NCBI RefSeq assembly: GCF_020564355.1 | Contig: NZ_JAJCRR010000004.1 | Span: 186,001-250,000 of the forward strand | Direction: 5' to 3' | DNA length: 64,000 bases | Source of the DNA: Lachnospira pectinoschiza | GTDB lineage: Bacteria; Bacillota; Clostridia; Lachnospirales; Lachnospiraceae | Shown: piece by piece, positions 25,171-34,600 of the stretch | How positions within the stretch are numbered: the stretch's first letter is position 1 | How the letters are laid out: each line of letters starts with the position of its first letter | Program-made: the position numbers and the translations under genes | The notes under the pieces: generated by a model | Told to the model about the DNA's origin: nothing | The model's input: only the letters and a program-made list of their open reading frames with translations | Databases searched by the model: none

Positions 25171-26277
25171 ATGTTAAGTTACAGTGTATTTTTACCAAGC
25201 TATAGTGTAGGTGAGGACTGCTATCAACAGATACCGTATGTTACAAGAAAATACGGAAAGACCGCAGTCGTTATCGGCGGAAAGACTGCCATGGAAAAGG
25301 CAAGACAGGAGTTAGATGCGGCTGTTCAAGGTTCGGACGTTCAAATCCTGGATTACATATGGTACGGCGGTGATTCTAACTATGAAAATGTGGAAATGTT
25401 AAAGGCAGACAGCCGTGTGCAGGAGGCTGATATGCTGTTTGGCGTGGGTGGCGGACGTGCCTGTGATACGGTAAAGACACTTGCCGATATGTTAGACAAA
25501 CCGTTTTTTACTTTCCCGACACTGGCATCAAACTGTGCGGCATGTACGGCAATTACCGTTATGTACAATCCGGATGGTTCTTTTAAGGAATATTACTATA
25601 TGCATGCGCCGTCTTATCATACATTTGTGAATACAAAGATTATTGCAGATTCACCGGAAAAGCTTTTATGGGCGGGAATCGGCGATGCTTTATCCAAAGA
25701 GTGCGAGGTTTTATTTGCCAGCAGGGATAAATTTATTTACCATACACCGCTTATGGGACAGTGCATTTCCAAGGTTTGTACAACACCGCTTGTTGAGTAC
25801 GGTGCAAAGGCACTGGAAGCGTGCAGAAATAACAAGCCGGATTTTGCGTTAGAGCAGGTCGCACTCGATATTATCATTTCAACGGGGATTGTTTCAAATT
25901 TTGCAACACACGAAAACCAGCCGGATCCGAAGGACAATTACTATTACAACAGTTCACTGGCGCACTGTGTTTACTACGGGGCTTCGACACTGCCGCAGTG
26001 CGAAAGACATCTGCATGGTGAAATTGTATCGTTCGGTGTGCTTTGCCTGCTGACCTATGACGGACAGTTAGAAGAGCGTGACCGCATTATGCAGTTTAAT
26101 AAATCTGTCGGACTGCCGGTTACATTAGACGAACTTGAAATTTCACGAGAAGATTTAGTGAAAATTGCAGACAAGGCCGCCAGTGTGGTTGAATGGACAT
26201 ATGTTCCGGGCATACCGACAAAAGAACGCTTCATTCAGGCAATGATTGACACGGACGAAGCAGGAAAGCGGTTATAA
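25171..26277 (+). CDS. Iron-containing alcohol dehydrogenase, GldA-like
   Basis: 368 aa. The NAD-binding loop GVGGGRACDTVKTLAD (about 92-107) and FPTLASNCAACTAIT are of glycerol-dehydrogenase type. Metal-binding residues are in GDALSKECE and later His residues of AHCVYYGAS and ERHLHGE. The substrate could be glycerol or another polyol or aldehyde, as many Lachnospiraceae members of this branch are uncharacterised. The ATG at 25171 follows AGAGGAAG; an in-frame start 28 codons upstream has no SD. It has its own promoter and a strong terminator. Confidence 0.8.
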   Translation: MLSYSVFLPSYSVGEDCYQQIPYVTRKYGKTAVVIGGKTAMEKARQELDAAVQGSDVQILDYIWYGGDSNYENVEMLKADSRVQEADMLFGVGGGRACDTVKTLADMLDKPFFTFPTLASNCAACTAITVMYNPDGSFKEYYYMHAPSYHTFVNTKIIADSPEKLLWAGIGDALSKECEVLFASRDKFIYHTPLMGQCISKVCTTPLVEYGAKALEACRNNKPDFALEQVALDIIISTGIVSNFATHENQPDPKDNYYYNSSLAHCVYYGASTLPQCERHLHGEIVSFGVLCLLTYDGQLEERDRIMQFNKSVGLPVTLDELEISREDLVKIADKAASVVEWTYVPGIPTKERFIQAMIDTDEAGKRL

Positions 26278-26316
26278 TTTTGTTGTTTTGTGCTTAAATT
26301 TTTATCAAATTTTTAT

Positions 26317-26365
26317 AATTCTCCCTTATTCCGGATTTATCAAAAGAATAGGGGAGAATTTTTTA
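26317..26365 (+). terminator. Rho-independent terminator after the Fe-ADH gene
   Basis: AATTCTCCCTTATT pairs with AATAGGGGAGAATT, followed by a T tract. Confidence 0.85.
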
Positions 26366-26410
26366 TGGAAAAGTGACAGTTGCTTTTGGGTGACTCTGTA
26401 AAAATTTATA

Positions 26411-26440
26411 TTGAAATACAGAAGTACTTTGTACTACAAT
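26411..26440 (+). promoter_or_regulatory. Sigma-A promoter for the GGDEF/MATE unit
   Basis: TTGAAA (26411-26416), 18-nt spacer, TACAAT (26435-26440). A small dyad AGTAC/GTACT lies in the spacer. Confidence 0.55.
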
Positions 26441-26443
26441 AGG

Positions 26444-26575
26444 ATGACAGGAATTGCAAATAAATATGGCGCAGATACGATTCTTTCCGGTGCAGAGCTG
26501 ATTTATATGCTACTTGTGCCATCAGCTTTTGAGTTTGATAAAGAAGAAAATGAAGGGAGTCGAGAAACGACATGA
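26444..26575 (+). CDS. Possible 43-aa leader ORF or gene remnant
   Basis: Encodes MTGIANKYGADTILSGAELI and a short hydrophobic/acidic rest; its stop overlaps the start of the GGDEF gene as ATGA (26572-26575). The start is only 4 nt after the -10 box, so it could be translated only from another start or on a longer transcript. The composition looks like a fragment of a former larger protein. Real coding status is uncertain. Confidence 0.25.
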   Translation: MTGIANKYGADTILSGAELIYMLLVPSAFEFDKEENEGSRETT

Positions 26576-27645
26576 GTAGTGCAGAATTAAATAAAAACAA
26601 AAAAATACGGACAATGGAAACGGTAGTACAGAGTGTATTGATTCTGATTTTAATGATACTTGTAATTCTGCTTATGAGCGAAATCGGCAGATTACAGGGA
26701 ACAGCAAGGGTTATTAATTATGCGGGGCTGGTGCGAGGTGCGACACAGCGGGAGGTAAAGCTTGAAATTACCGGTTATCAGAACGATGAACTGATTCAGT
26801 ATTTAGACGATATTTTAAATGGATTAAAGTATGGGGACGGCAATTACAATCTGATAACACTGGATGATACAGATTATAATAAGAAGCTGGATGCACAGAT
26901 AGAGTATTGGGGAAATTTAAAAAGACAGATTCGCAAGGTGCGTGAGCTTGGATATGAAGATACCGATATTGTAGAAGTGAGTGAAACTTATTTTGATATG
27001 GCAGATGAAACGGTTTTTGCAACCGAGAATTATTCCGTGCAGACGGCCGGAAAAATTCGCGCACTGGAGACAGCATCTGCGGTGGATATGCTGATTTTAG
27101 TGATCTTAATGATAATGCAGATGGTTTCGGCAGTCCGGATAACCAGAAAGAACAAGATTTTAGAGCAGAAAGCCTATATTGATTTACATACGGGACTGCC
27201 TAATAAGAGCCGCTGTGAGGAAATTTTTCATGATATGAGAGCAATTAAAGGTGAGGTTGCTTGTATTATTTTTGATTTGAATAATTTAAAAATTACCAAT
27301 GATACGCTGGGGCATTCAGTTGGCGACCAGTTGATTATGAATTTTGCACGCCTTTTAAGAAATGTTGTTCCAATGAAGAATTTTGTCGGACGGTACGGAG
27401 GCGATGAATTTGTAGTGGTTATTTGTGATACATCCAAAGAGGAAGTTGAAAATATTTTAAATCAGTTACAGGAGGAAGTAGACCAGTTTAACCGGTACGG
27501 CAGAAACGAGACAATCAGTTATGCATATGGCTGGGCATTTTCAAAGGATTATACGGACTGCACGCTCCGGGTGCTGTTTGATAAGGCTGACCACTATATG
27601 TATGAAAATAAGCGAGACAAAAAGGAGGCTTCAAAAAATGAGTAA
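26572..27645 (+). CDS. Membrane GGDEF diguanylate cyclase with PilJ-like sensor
   Basis: 357 aa. Transmembrane helices at about 15-38 and 162-185 bracket an extracytoplasmic helical sensor of about 120 residues starting VINYAGLVRGATQREVKLE, which resembles the type IV pilus methyl-accepting (PilJ) N-terminal domain. The GGDEF domain (about 200-350) has an intact YGGDEF motif near residue 278 and FDLNNLKITND upstream, so activity is expected. GGGAG lies 12 nt upstream. It overlaps the MATE exporter gene by 8 nt, so exporter and c-di-GMP synthesis are co-expressed. Confidence 0.87.
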   Translation: MSSAELNKNKKIRTMETVVQSVLILILMILVILLMSEIGRLQGTARVINYAGLVRGATQREVKLEITGYQNDELIQYLDDILNGLKYGDGNYNLITLDDTDYNKKLDAQIEYWGNLKRQIRKVRELGYEDTDIVEVSETYFDMADETVFATENYSVQTAGKIRALETASAVDMLILVILMIMQMVSAVRITRKNKILEQKAYIDLHTGLPNKSRCEEIFHDMRAIKGEVACIIFDLNNLKITNDTLGHSVGDQLIMNFARLLRNVVPMKNFVGRYGGDEFVVVICDTSKEEVENILNQLQEEVDQFNRYGRNETISYAYGWAFSKDYTDCTLRVLFDKADHYMYENKRDKKEASKNE

Positions 27646-29005
27646 AACTAATAAAAATACAATGGATATGACACATGGCACGCTGTGGAATAAAATCCTG
27701 ATTTTTGCACTGCCACTTGCGGCAAGCAGTATTTTACAGCAGCTTTTTAATTCCATTGATACGGCAGTTGTCGGACGGTTTGCCAGCAGTCAGGCACTGG
27801 CGGCAGTCGGCAGCAACAGTTCGCTGATTGCACTGATGATTAACCTATTTATCGGCATTTCACTCGGTTCAAATGTTGTTATTGCACATTATATCGGACA
27901 GCGCTCAGAAAAGAATATTCAGGCGGCAATTCATACGGCTATTGTGGTCGCCTTGGTGAGCGGCATTTTTGTTATGATATTCGGACAGTTTATTGCAAAG
28001 CCGGTATTAAGCCTTATGGGGACACCGGATGACGTTATAGATTTAGCGGTAGTTTATTTGAGAATTTATCTGCTCGGTATGCCGTTTATCATGCTGTATG
28101 ATTTCGGTTCATCCATCCTTAGAAGTACAGGTGACAGCAGACGTCCGCTCTACAGCCTGATTGTTGCGGGTGTGATAAATACGGTGTTAAATCTTGTGCT
28201 GGTTATCGGATTTAAAATGGGCGTTTCAGGGGTTGCCATAGCCACTGTTATATCCAATATGGTCAGTTCAGGCATTATCGTATACATACTGACACATGAA
28301 TCCGCACCGATACGGCTGGAATTTCGTAAACTGGCAGTAGCACCGGCAGAGTTAAAAAAGATATTGGTCATTGGTGTTCCGGCAGGAATACAGGGCATGA
28401 TGTTTTCAATTGCCAATGTGTGTATACAAAGTGCAATTAACAGCTTCGGCTCGGATGCGATTGCGGGTTCTGCGGCAGCACTGAATTATGAATATTTTAC
28501 ATACTTTCTTGTCAATGCTTTTGCGCAGGCAACGGTGACATTTACCAGTCAGAATTACGGTGCGGGCGACTATGGACGCTGTAAGAAAATTTTTCATATA
28601 TCCATGGTATTTTCACTGGTATCCTGCGGACTGCTCTCTATGGTGTTTGTTCTTGGGCGCGGCATGTTTCTTCGCTTTTACACCACAGATCCGGCGGTGC
28701 TTGAATATGCCATGACACGAATTTTAATAGCGACGACACTTGAACTTCTGACGTCTGTTTATGAAATCAGCGCAGGCGCAATGCGCGGCTTTGGACATTC
28801 ACTGACACCGGCAGTCATCACATTTTTAGGTTCCTGTGTCCTGCGGTTAATCTGGGTTTCAACGGTTTGCCGTGCCGTGCATGAATTCTGGGTACTGGTG
28901 ATTATTTATCCGATTTCATGGGTCGTGACAGGCATTGTCATGACATCCGCTTATTATATTGTAAGAAAACGTGCATTTGCGCAAAATGTGCAAAAAGCGG
29001 CTTGA
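27638..29005 (+). CDS. MATE family efflux transporter
   Basis: 455 aa with twelve hydrophobic segments in two homologous halves. The N-terminal LPLAASSILQQLFNSIDTAV and repeated AAVGS/N-type segments are typical of the NorM/DinF (MATE) superfamily, which exports cationic drugs or metabolites using Na+ or H+. AAGGAGG at 27621-27627 supports the ATG at 27638, overlapping the GGDEF gene by 8 nt. Substrate not predictable. Confidence 0.92.
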   Translation: MSKTNKNTMDMTHGTLWNKILIFALPLAASSILQQLFNSIDTAVVGRFASSQALAAVGSNSSLIALMINLFIGISLGSNVVIAHYIGQRSEKNIQAAIHTAIVVALVSGIFVMIFGQFIAKPVLSLMGTPDDVIDLAVVYLRIYLLGMPFIMLYDFGSSILRSTGDSRRPLYSLIVAGVINTVLNLVLVIGFKMGVSGVAIATVISNMVSSGIIVYILTHESAPIRLEFRKLAVAPAELKKILVIGVPAGIQGMMFSIANVCIQSAINSFGSDAIAGSAAALNYEYFTYFLVNAFAQATVTFTSQNYGAGDYGRCKKIFHISMVFSLVSCGLLSMVFVLGRGMFLRFYTTDPAVLEYAMTRILIATTLELLTSVYEISAGAMRGFGHSLTPAVITFLGSCVLRLIWVSTVCRAVHEFWVLVIIYPISWVVTGIVMTSAYYIVRKRAFAQNVQKAA

Positions 29006-29030
29006 ATTTAGCGGGATAGCTTTATATAAT
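29002..29030 (+). promoter_or_regulatory. Sigma-A promoter for pflA
   Basis: TTGAAT (29002-29007), 17-nt spacer, consensus TATAAT (29025-29030). It overlaps the end of the MATE gene and lies 87 nt before the pflA start. Confidence 0.75.
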
Positions 29031-29116
29031 GATAAGAGTGTCAAAAGTAGAATATCACAGAAAAAATAAGAGAGACTAATGGATAAGAGATAGAAAACAA
29101 GAAAGGAAATTAAAAA

Positions 29117-29881
29117 ATGGAATATACACAGGAAATTAAAGGGAAAATACATTCTGTAGAGAGCTTCGGCTCGGTAGACGGACCGGGTGTGCGCTATATT
29201 GTATTTTTACAGGGTTGCCACATGCGCTGTAAATACTGCCACAACCCGGAAACATGGGCAATGGAAGGCGGAGAAGAACTGACGGCAAAGGAAGTTTTTG
29301 ACAAAGCATACCGTTACCGCAACTACTGGAAAAAGAACGGCGGTATTACAGTCAGTGGCGGAGAAGCACTGTTACAGATTGATTTTGTGATTGCGCTGTT
29401 TAAGCTGGCAAAGGAAAAGGGCGTGCATACGACACTGGATACGTCCGGCAATCCTTTTACAAGAGAAGAACCGTTCTTTAGCAAATTTAATGAACTCATG
29501 AAGGTGACAGACCTTTTTATGCTCGATATTAAGCAGATTGATGATGAAAAACACAAGAAACTGACGGGTTGGACAAACAGCAATATCTTAGATCTGGCAC
29601 AGTATTTATCAGACAACGGAAAGGCAATGTGGATTCGTCATGTATTAGTACCGGGAATTACAACAGATGATGCAGATTTAGAAAAGTTAAGAGATTTTGT
29701 CGGCTCGTTAAAGACGGTAGAACGTTTTGAAATCCTGCCATATCATACACTGGGTGTATTTAAGTGGGAAAACTTAGGAATTCCATACGAACTTGGCGAT
29801 GTAATGCCGCCGACAAAAGAGGAGATTGCACATGCCGAAGAAATCCTGCATACTGCCGATTACAAGGATTACGCAAAATAA
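29117..29881 (+). CDS. pflA: Pyruvate formate-lyase activating enzyme
   Basis: 254 aa radical-SAM enzyme that installs the glycyl radical on PflB. The [4Fe-4S] ligands are Cys34, Cys38 and Cys41 in GCHMRCKYC; the N-terminal SFGSVDGPGVRYIVF and the SGGEALLQ motif fit the PflA family and its usual length. A consensus promoter lies upstream and a bidirectional terminator downstream, so it is monocistronic. Its partner pflB is 13 kb upstream, whereas the two are adjacent in many relatives. Confidence 0.95.
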   Translation: MEYTQEIKGKIHSVESFGSVDGPGVRYIVFLQGCHMRCKYCHNPETWAMEGGEELTAKEVFDKAYRYRNYWKKNGGITVSGGEALLQIDFVIALFKLAKEKGVHTTLDTSGNPFTREEPFFSKFNELMKVTDLFMLDIKQIDDEKHKKLTGWTNSNILDLAQYLSDNGKAMWIRHVLVPGITTDDADLEKLRDFVGSLKTVERFEILPYHTLGVFKWENLGIPYELGDVMPPTKEEIAHAEEILHTADYKDYAK

Positions 29882-29935
29882 AATGCAGGATAAATGCAGG
29901 CTGGATAAAAATAGATAGAATAAAAAGCATAAAAA

Positions 29936-29992
29936 AGACAGGCATATATGTCAAGAGCATTTCGGTTTCTGACATGTATGCCTGTTTTGTTA
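29936..29992. terminator. Bidirectional terminator between pflA and the DtxR-like gene
   Basis: GACAGGCATATATGTCA pairs with TGACATGTATGCCTGTT; flanking A and T tracts allow use on both strands. Confidence 0.8.
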
Positions 29993-30014
29993 TTTGTAAT
30001 AAAAAATTAAAAGT

Positions 30015-30380
30015 CTAATGCTGGTTGACATGCTTTTTAATCGCTTCAAAGCTTTCCGGACTGATAACGTGTTCAATCCTGCAGGCATCATCTTCCGCAA
30101 CCTTTGGGTCAACACCCAGTGTTGTCAGCCACGAAGATAATAACTGATGGCGTTCATAAATGGTTTCGGCGATTTTCTGACCGGATTCTGTCAGGTAAAT
30201 GTAGCCTTCTTTTGTGACCGTGATGTGATTCGCCTCTCTTAAATTTTTCATTGCAATGCTGACGCTGGATTTTTTAAAGTCCAGTTCATTTGCAATATCA
30301 ACAGCACGTACAACAGGACGTTCCTTGCTGAGCATTAAAATAGTTTCAAGATAATTTTCCGCAGATTCATGTATTGCCAT
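30015..30380 (-). CDS. DtxR/MntR family metal-dependent repressor
   Basis: 121 aa. The N-terminal winged helix (SAENYLETILML, then VDIANELDFKKSSVSIAMKNL) and the dimer/metal-binding part (ERHQLLSSWLTTLGV, DACRIEHVIS, ESFEAIKKHV) match the short two-domain MntR-like class without an SH3 domain. Such proteins repress metal uptake genes when Mn2+ or Fe2+ is plentiful. It is the only minus-strand gene in the first 57 kb. A yybP-ykoY leader at 59.4 kb suggests manganese handling elsewhere in the window, but no binding site is visible. Confidence 0.88.
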   Translation of the reverse strand: MAIHESAENYLETILMLSKERPVVRAVDIANELDFKKSSVSIAMKNLREANHITVTKEGYIYLTESGQKIAETIYERHQLLSSWLTTLGVDPKVAEDDACRIEHVISPESFEAIKKHVNQH

Positions 30381-30523
30381 AATAATTTCTCCATTTAAAA
30401 GCCGATTAATTTGATGTTATTAGTATATCATAAAAACAACAAATAGGCAAATTTATAATGATATTTACAATTTTATGGGCGGAAGGAATTGTTTTTATGA
30501 TAAAAAAATGGTAAATTATAAAG

Positions 30524-31534
30524 ATGAATATACAAAATTTAAACTGTTTAATAGATTTGCATCTGCATTTAGACGGCTCTCTGCCATTGCATACGGTAAA
30601 GGAACTGGCAGAGCAGCAAGGAATCACACTGCAGATGACAGACGGGGAATTAAAGAAAAAACTCTCCGTGCCTGCAGGCTGCCGGGATTTGAATGAGTAT
30701 CTGACAAAGTTTGAATTTCCGCTGACTCTGATGCAGACACCGGAGGCACTTGAAAAATGTATGCACGATCTGCTGACTGAATTAGAAGGGCAGGGTGTGC
30801 AGTATTGTGAGGTCCGTTTCGCACCACAGCTTCATACACAGAAAGGGATGAGTCAGAATGAAGTGATTGAAGCAGTGAAAGCGGGGCTTTACAGTGTGGC
30901 AGGTGTGAAGCCGGAGAGTATTCACGCGGGTATTATTTTATGCTGTATGCGTGGCAGTGACAATGGACAGCAAAATAAAATTACGGTTGAAGAAGCTGCA
31001 AGACATCTGGGAAGCGGTGTGTGTGCAGTAGACCTTGCCGGAGCGGAGGCATTGTATCCGACAGAGCAGTATGCGGATTTATTTGCCTATGCAAAGCAGT
31101 TACGCATACCGGTTACGATTCATGCAGGTGAGGCAGCAGGTACAGAGAGTATCCGTGCAGCAGTGGCAATGGGTGCTGCGCGTATCGGACACGGAATTCG
31201 TGCCGCATATGATGCGGAAACGATGGAACTGTTAAAAGAACATCACATTACACTGGAATTATGTCCGACCAGTAACTTAAATACGAAAGTTGTCGATTCC
31301 ATTGGACAGTATCCCATCCGTCAGTTAATGGATGCCGGAGTGGCAGTGACAATTAACACCGATAATATGACGGTATCGGATACCTGCATACAGCACGAAT
31401 ATCAGCTGCTTGCAGATACATTTGCATTTGGGGATACGCAGATAAAAGAATTTCTGTACCATGCGGCAGAAGCATCATTTACAACAGAGGATATAAAACA
31501 GCTGCTAAAGGCGCGGATTACATATACGTTTTAA
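30524..31534 (+). CDS. add: Adenosine deaminase
   Basis: 336 aa metal-dependent deaminase turning adenosine into inosine. Zn ligands and catalytic residues are visible: LHLHLDGSL (His-x-His) near residue 11, THAGEA-type motif IHAGEAAG, GHGIRA, the substrate region CPTSNL, and NTDNMTVSDT with the final Asp pair. Length is normal. The start has no clear SD. Together with the AzgA-like permease at 61.8 kb it fits purine salvage. Twenty-seven nt later comes the HD-GYP gene. Confidence 0.93.
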   Translation: MNIQNLNCLIDLHLHLDGSLPLHTVKELAEQQGITLQMTDGELKKKLSVPAGCRDLNEYLTKFEFPLTLMQTPEALEKCMHDLLTELEGQGVQYCEVRFAPQLHTQKGMSQNEVIEAVKAGLYSVAGVKPESIHAGIILCCMRGSDNGQQNKITVEEAARHLGSGVCAVDLAGAEALYPTEQYADLFAYAKQLRIPVTIHAGEAAGTESIRAAVAMGAARIGHGIRAAYDAETMELLKEHHITLELCPTSNLNTKVVDSIGQYPIRQLMDAGVAVTINTDNMTVSDTCIQHEYQLLADTFAFGDTQIKEFLYHAAEASFTTEDIKQLLKARITYTF

Positions 31535-31561
31535 AAGATACAAGGGGGAAGTTTATAGTTT

Positions 31562-32584
31562 ATGCGTTATGTTGCGATAGAAAAGGCAAAGGATAACATG
31601 GTACTGGCAATGCCCATATATGACAGTATTAACAGAGTACTGCTGGCAACAGGTACCATTATGACCAGGGATTATATCAGAAAATTAAAAGCGCGGGGAC
31701 TGCCGGGTTTTTATGTGGAAGATGAACTGGCAAAAGACATTGAAGTACAGGATATCGTTACACAGGAACTGCGCAATGAAGGGGTAGAAGCCTTGCAGCG
31801 TGGTGATCTGGATGCCTGCATGAAAGTTGCGGAACGGATTGTGGAACAGATTCTGTCACGGCCGCCAATCCGTCTGGATATGATTGATTTAAGAATGTTT
31901 GATGATTATACGTACCGTCATTCTGTCAATGTGGCGGTCATGAGTACAGTCATTGCGCTCAATTTAGGGTTTAATAAGAAAAAATTAAAAGAGGTCAGTA
32001 TTTCCGCCATGCTGCATGATATTGGTAAACTGATGTTAAATCCGGAAATTTTAAATAAGCCCGGACCGTTAACGGAGAGTGAGTACGAACATATCAGGCA
32101 GCATCCGCAGATAGCTTTTGATTTTCTGCGGCAGCGCATGGATATTAGTTCAACAATCCGTGCTGGGATTCTGTCCCATCATGAAAATGAAGACGGCAGC
32201 GGGTATCCGAATGGATTCGTAGGTGATGATATTTACATTTATGCAAAAATCATTCACGTAGCGGATGTGTTTGATGCACTGACATCCAAAAGACCGTATA
32301 AAGTACCTTATGCACGTTCGGAAGCAGTTGAGTATCTGATGGGCGGATGCGGCAGATTTTTTGACAGAGATGTGGTAGAGGCGTTTATTCAGTCTGTGGC
32401 AATCTATCCGTCCGGGACGGAAGTGATGCTCTCAGACGGCAGAGAAGGCATTGTGGCGGCAAATAAATGGAATCCGCTGCGGCCGTTAATCAGGCTGTGG
32501 GATGGGGAAGAAATAGACCTAAATGATTCGTGTAATTATCGTGATCTGACAATTGTTCCGGAAACCGATGCGATTTTGGTGTAA
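31562..32584 (+). CDS. HD-GYP c-di-GMP phosphodiesterase
   Basis: 340 aa. An N-terminal region of about 110 residues is followed by an HD-GYP domain: MLHDIGKL (HD pair), SHHENEDGSGYP containing the GYP-type signature, and DVFDALTSKRPYK. It would hydrolyse c-di-GMP to pGpG or GMP and so oppose the two GGDEF proteins. AAGGGGG at about 31542-31548 is the SD. It follows adenosine deaminase by 27 nt and may share its transcript. The end of the gene runs into a dispersed hairpin repeat. Confidence 0.92.
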   Translation: MRYVAIEKAKDNMVLAMPIYDSINRVLLATGTIMTRDYIRKLKARGLPGFYVEDELAKDIEVQDIVTQELRNEGVEALQRGDLDACMKVAERIVEQILSRPPIRLDMIDLRMFDDYTYRHSVNVAVMSTVIALNLGFNKKKLKEVSISAMLHDIGKLMLNPEILNKPGPLTESEYEHIRQHPQIAFDFLRQRMDISSTIRAGILSHHENEDGSGYPNGFVGDDIYIYAKIIHVADVFDALTSKRPYKVPYARSEAVEYLMGGCGRFFDRDVVEAFIQSVAIYPSGTEVMLSDGREGIVAANKWNPLRPLIRLWDGEEIDLNDSCNYRDLTIVPETDAILV

Positions 32585-32619
32585 AATATTCGTTATAAAT
32601 AAACGGGGGCGTGTAACTT

Positions 32620-32730
32620 GACGTTGTGCTTTGTGTCGCAGGCACCATAAAGCCGCTTTTTATCGCAGAACTGAATAAATTCGGTTTGCGACTCCTCCGG
32701 TATTAAAATGCCTGTGGAATGGGGATTAGT
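32620..32730 (+). repeat. Dispersed three-hairpin repeat in front of the RelA/SpoT-like gene
   Basis: Three consecutive stems: GCTTTGTG with CATAAAGC (32628-32655), ATCGCAGAACTGAA with TTCGGTTTGCGA (32662-32691), and CTCCGGTATT with AATGCCTGTGG (32694-32717). It aligns with 50090-50193 along its whole length, including AAAATGCCTG-GGAATGG. The chosen start of the next gene follows directly. Confidence 0.75.
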
Positions 32731-34584
32731 ATGGATAATAAGAAAATAAACCCGCTGTTTACCAAAGAAAATGTTGAAAAAATTGTTGTACCTGATATTG
32801 TGAAAGTAGATTTGCTGAGTATTCTGGAAGAAAAGTTACAAAAGGCGGGGTTTTATTACAGAGTGGCATATCGTGTTAAAGCGGTAGATTCGATGGTCAA
32901 CAAGCTGATATTTAAGGATTACCGGCGGAAAGGCACGGAAAACGAAGATAAGAAAATGCAGGATTTAATCGGAATCCGGATTATGCTGTATTTCAGTGAT
33001 GATCTGGAAATCTGTATGAGGCTGCTGGATACGCTGTTTGTCGAGCCCGGCAAGTGGGAAACCACGGAAAACAATGAATATGAGTTTAAGGCAATGAAGG
33101 TCAACGGAATTTTTAAGCTGCCGGCATATTTAAGCAAGACGATTGTCAATCCGTCACTGGCAGATTATGTTGACAGTACTTTTGAAGTACAGGTCAGAAC
33201 CAACTCCTTTGAAGGGTGGCACGAGATTGAACATGATCTGCGCTATAAAGGTTCGGCATTCGGTATCGGTAATGAAGCGCTGGCACGCAAGATGAACAGT
33301 ATTCTGGCAACACTGGAGCTGTGCGATGATTCTATTGTACAGCTGCTAGAGGATCTGGGACACCAGCACTATAAGGATAAGCTGTGGTGCGACATGATAC
33401 GATGCCATTACAGGCTGAAACTGGACAATACGCCGATGTATCCTGAAATTGAAGAAATTTTAAACAGAGATACGGAGCTTGCAAAGCAGTTTTACCGTTT
33501 TGACCGCGGAAAAACAATTGCACAGCTTTGGAATAATACATCGGATAAGGGTGTGCAGTTAAATGTTAATAATATTATCCGTATTGTCAATCAGATCGGC
33601 CCGAATGATGAGCGGTTGAAGGAAGTTTTTGCAAAGCGCGACAGGGCAGCTCATCAGGAAACGGAAAACAGCGGCAGGCGCAAGCGTTTTGAACCGTTTA
33701 AGACACTGGGAAGATATAAAGTTTTTCAGGCACAGACATACATAGAAACGGCTAATTTAAAGACAGAAGACGCGTTCCGCAAGGCGGCAGGATACATTTA
33801 TTCATGGGTAAAGTCCCGCTTTAATGAGGTCTTTTCTGATATACCGGAGCAGGTTGCCGGTTACAGCGGCAGTACGCCGGGATACAGTGTGCTGGTTGAC
33901 TATGATGAGGAAAAATGCTATTTTAAAGAATATACCACGCATTTTGATACCAGAATATCTTCCCGTATCTGGATTTCAGAGGCGGTTGTCAAAAAAGACG
34001 AAAAAGGACTGCTTTTTACGGTGCTGAATGAATATGCAGAGCCAAAGGAACGGTACCGGGATAATGAAAATATTTTATTTTCCAGACCGAATTTTTATGG
34101 TGAAATTGCGGACAATATCGGAATCTGTGATGTGGTACGGCTCCGCGAGAGTGTTCATCATGTTGATACGGAAAATGCGGCGGAAATGGACAGCCTGATT
34201 GCCAATCCGGACAGAAAGTTTCCGGTGATTGTCTTTATGGCAGCAGACAAGGAATGGACGGAAAAATTTGACGTGGATTATTTTTCTTATCTGGTTGGCT
34301 ATTATGCGCACATTATGTTTGTAGAGAAAGCGGAATCAGAAGCTTTTGCTCATAAATACGGACTTCATGCGGGATATGAAGATTCAATTACGGTATTTTA
34401 TCCGGGCGAAGCACCGCAGACCAGCTACAAATCCGATATTCTGGAAACGCGCTTTGAAGTTATCAAGTTGGAACAGAAAAAATACTGGAACGAATTCGGG
34501 TGTCGCGCGTACAGACGCCAGCTCGTATCCCAGATTCGTGAAAAGAATGTGGCTTATGGGGCTGGGAAGGAAACAAAACAGTAA
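32731..34584 (+). CDS. RelA/SpoT-like synthetase-domain protein with unrecognised C-terminal half
   Basis: 617 aa. Residues about 10-215 match the (p)ppGpp synthetase fold: RVKAVDSMVNKL, QDLIGIRIMLYF with the Mg-binding Asp, FEVQVRT with the catalytic Glu, and GWHEIEHDLRYK. The usual NGYRSxH segment, whose Tyr stacks on GDP, is not found, so substrate use may differ or activity may be lost. Residues about 330-610 (for example KFPVIVFMAADKEW and YYAHIMFVEKAE) fit no family I know. No HD, TGS or ACT domain, so it is not a housekeeping Rel. The ATG at 32731 is chosen over 32719, which lies in the repeat. A hairpin follows, then an NlpC/P60 gene, then relQ. Confidence 0.8.
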   Translation: MDNKKINPLFTKENVEKIVVPDIVKVDLLSILEEKLQKAGFYYRVAYRVKAVDSMVNKLIFKDYRRKGTENEDKKMQDLIGIRIMLYFSDDLEICMRLLDTLFVEPGKWETTENNEYEFKAMKVNGIFKLPAYLSKTIVNPSLADYVDSTFEVQVRTNSFEGWHEIEHDLRYKGSAFGIGNEALARKMNSILATLELCDDSIVQLLEDLGHQHYKDKLWCDMIRCHYRLKLDNTPMYPEIEEILNRDTELAKQFYRFDRGKTIAQLWNNTSDKGVQLNVNNIIRIVNQIGPNDERLKEVFAKRDRAAHQETENSGRRKRFEPFKTLGRYKVFQAQTYIETANLKTEDAFRKAAGYIYSWVKSRFNEVFSDIPEQVAGYSGSTPGYSVLVDYDEEKCYFKEYTTHFDTRISSRIWISEAVVKKDEKGLLFTVLNEYAEPKERYRDNENILFSRPNFYGEIADNIGICDVVRLRESVHHVDTENAAEMDSLIANPDRKFPVIVFMAADKEWTEKFDVDYFSYLVGYYAHIMFVEKAESEAFAHKYGLHAGYEDSITVFYPGEAPQTSYKSDILETRFEVIKLEQKKYWNEFGCRAYRRQLVSQIREKNVAYGAGKETKQ

Positions 34585-34600
34585 AACAGACATAAAAATA

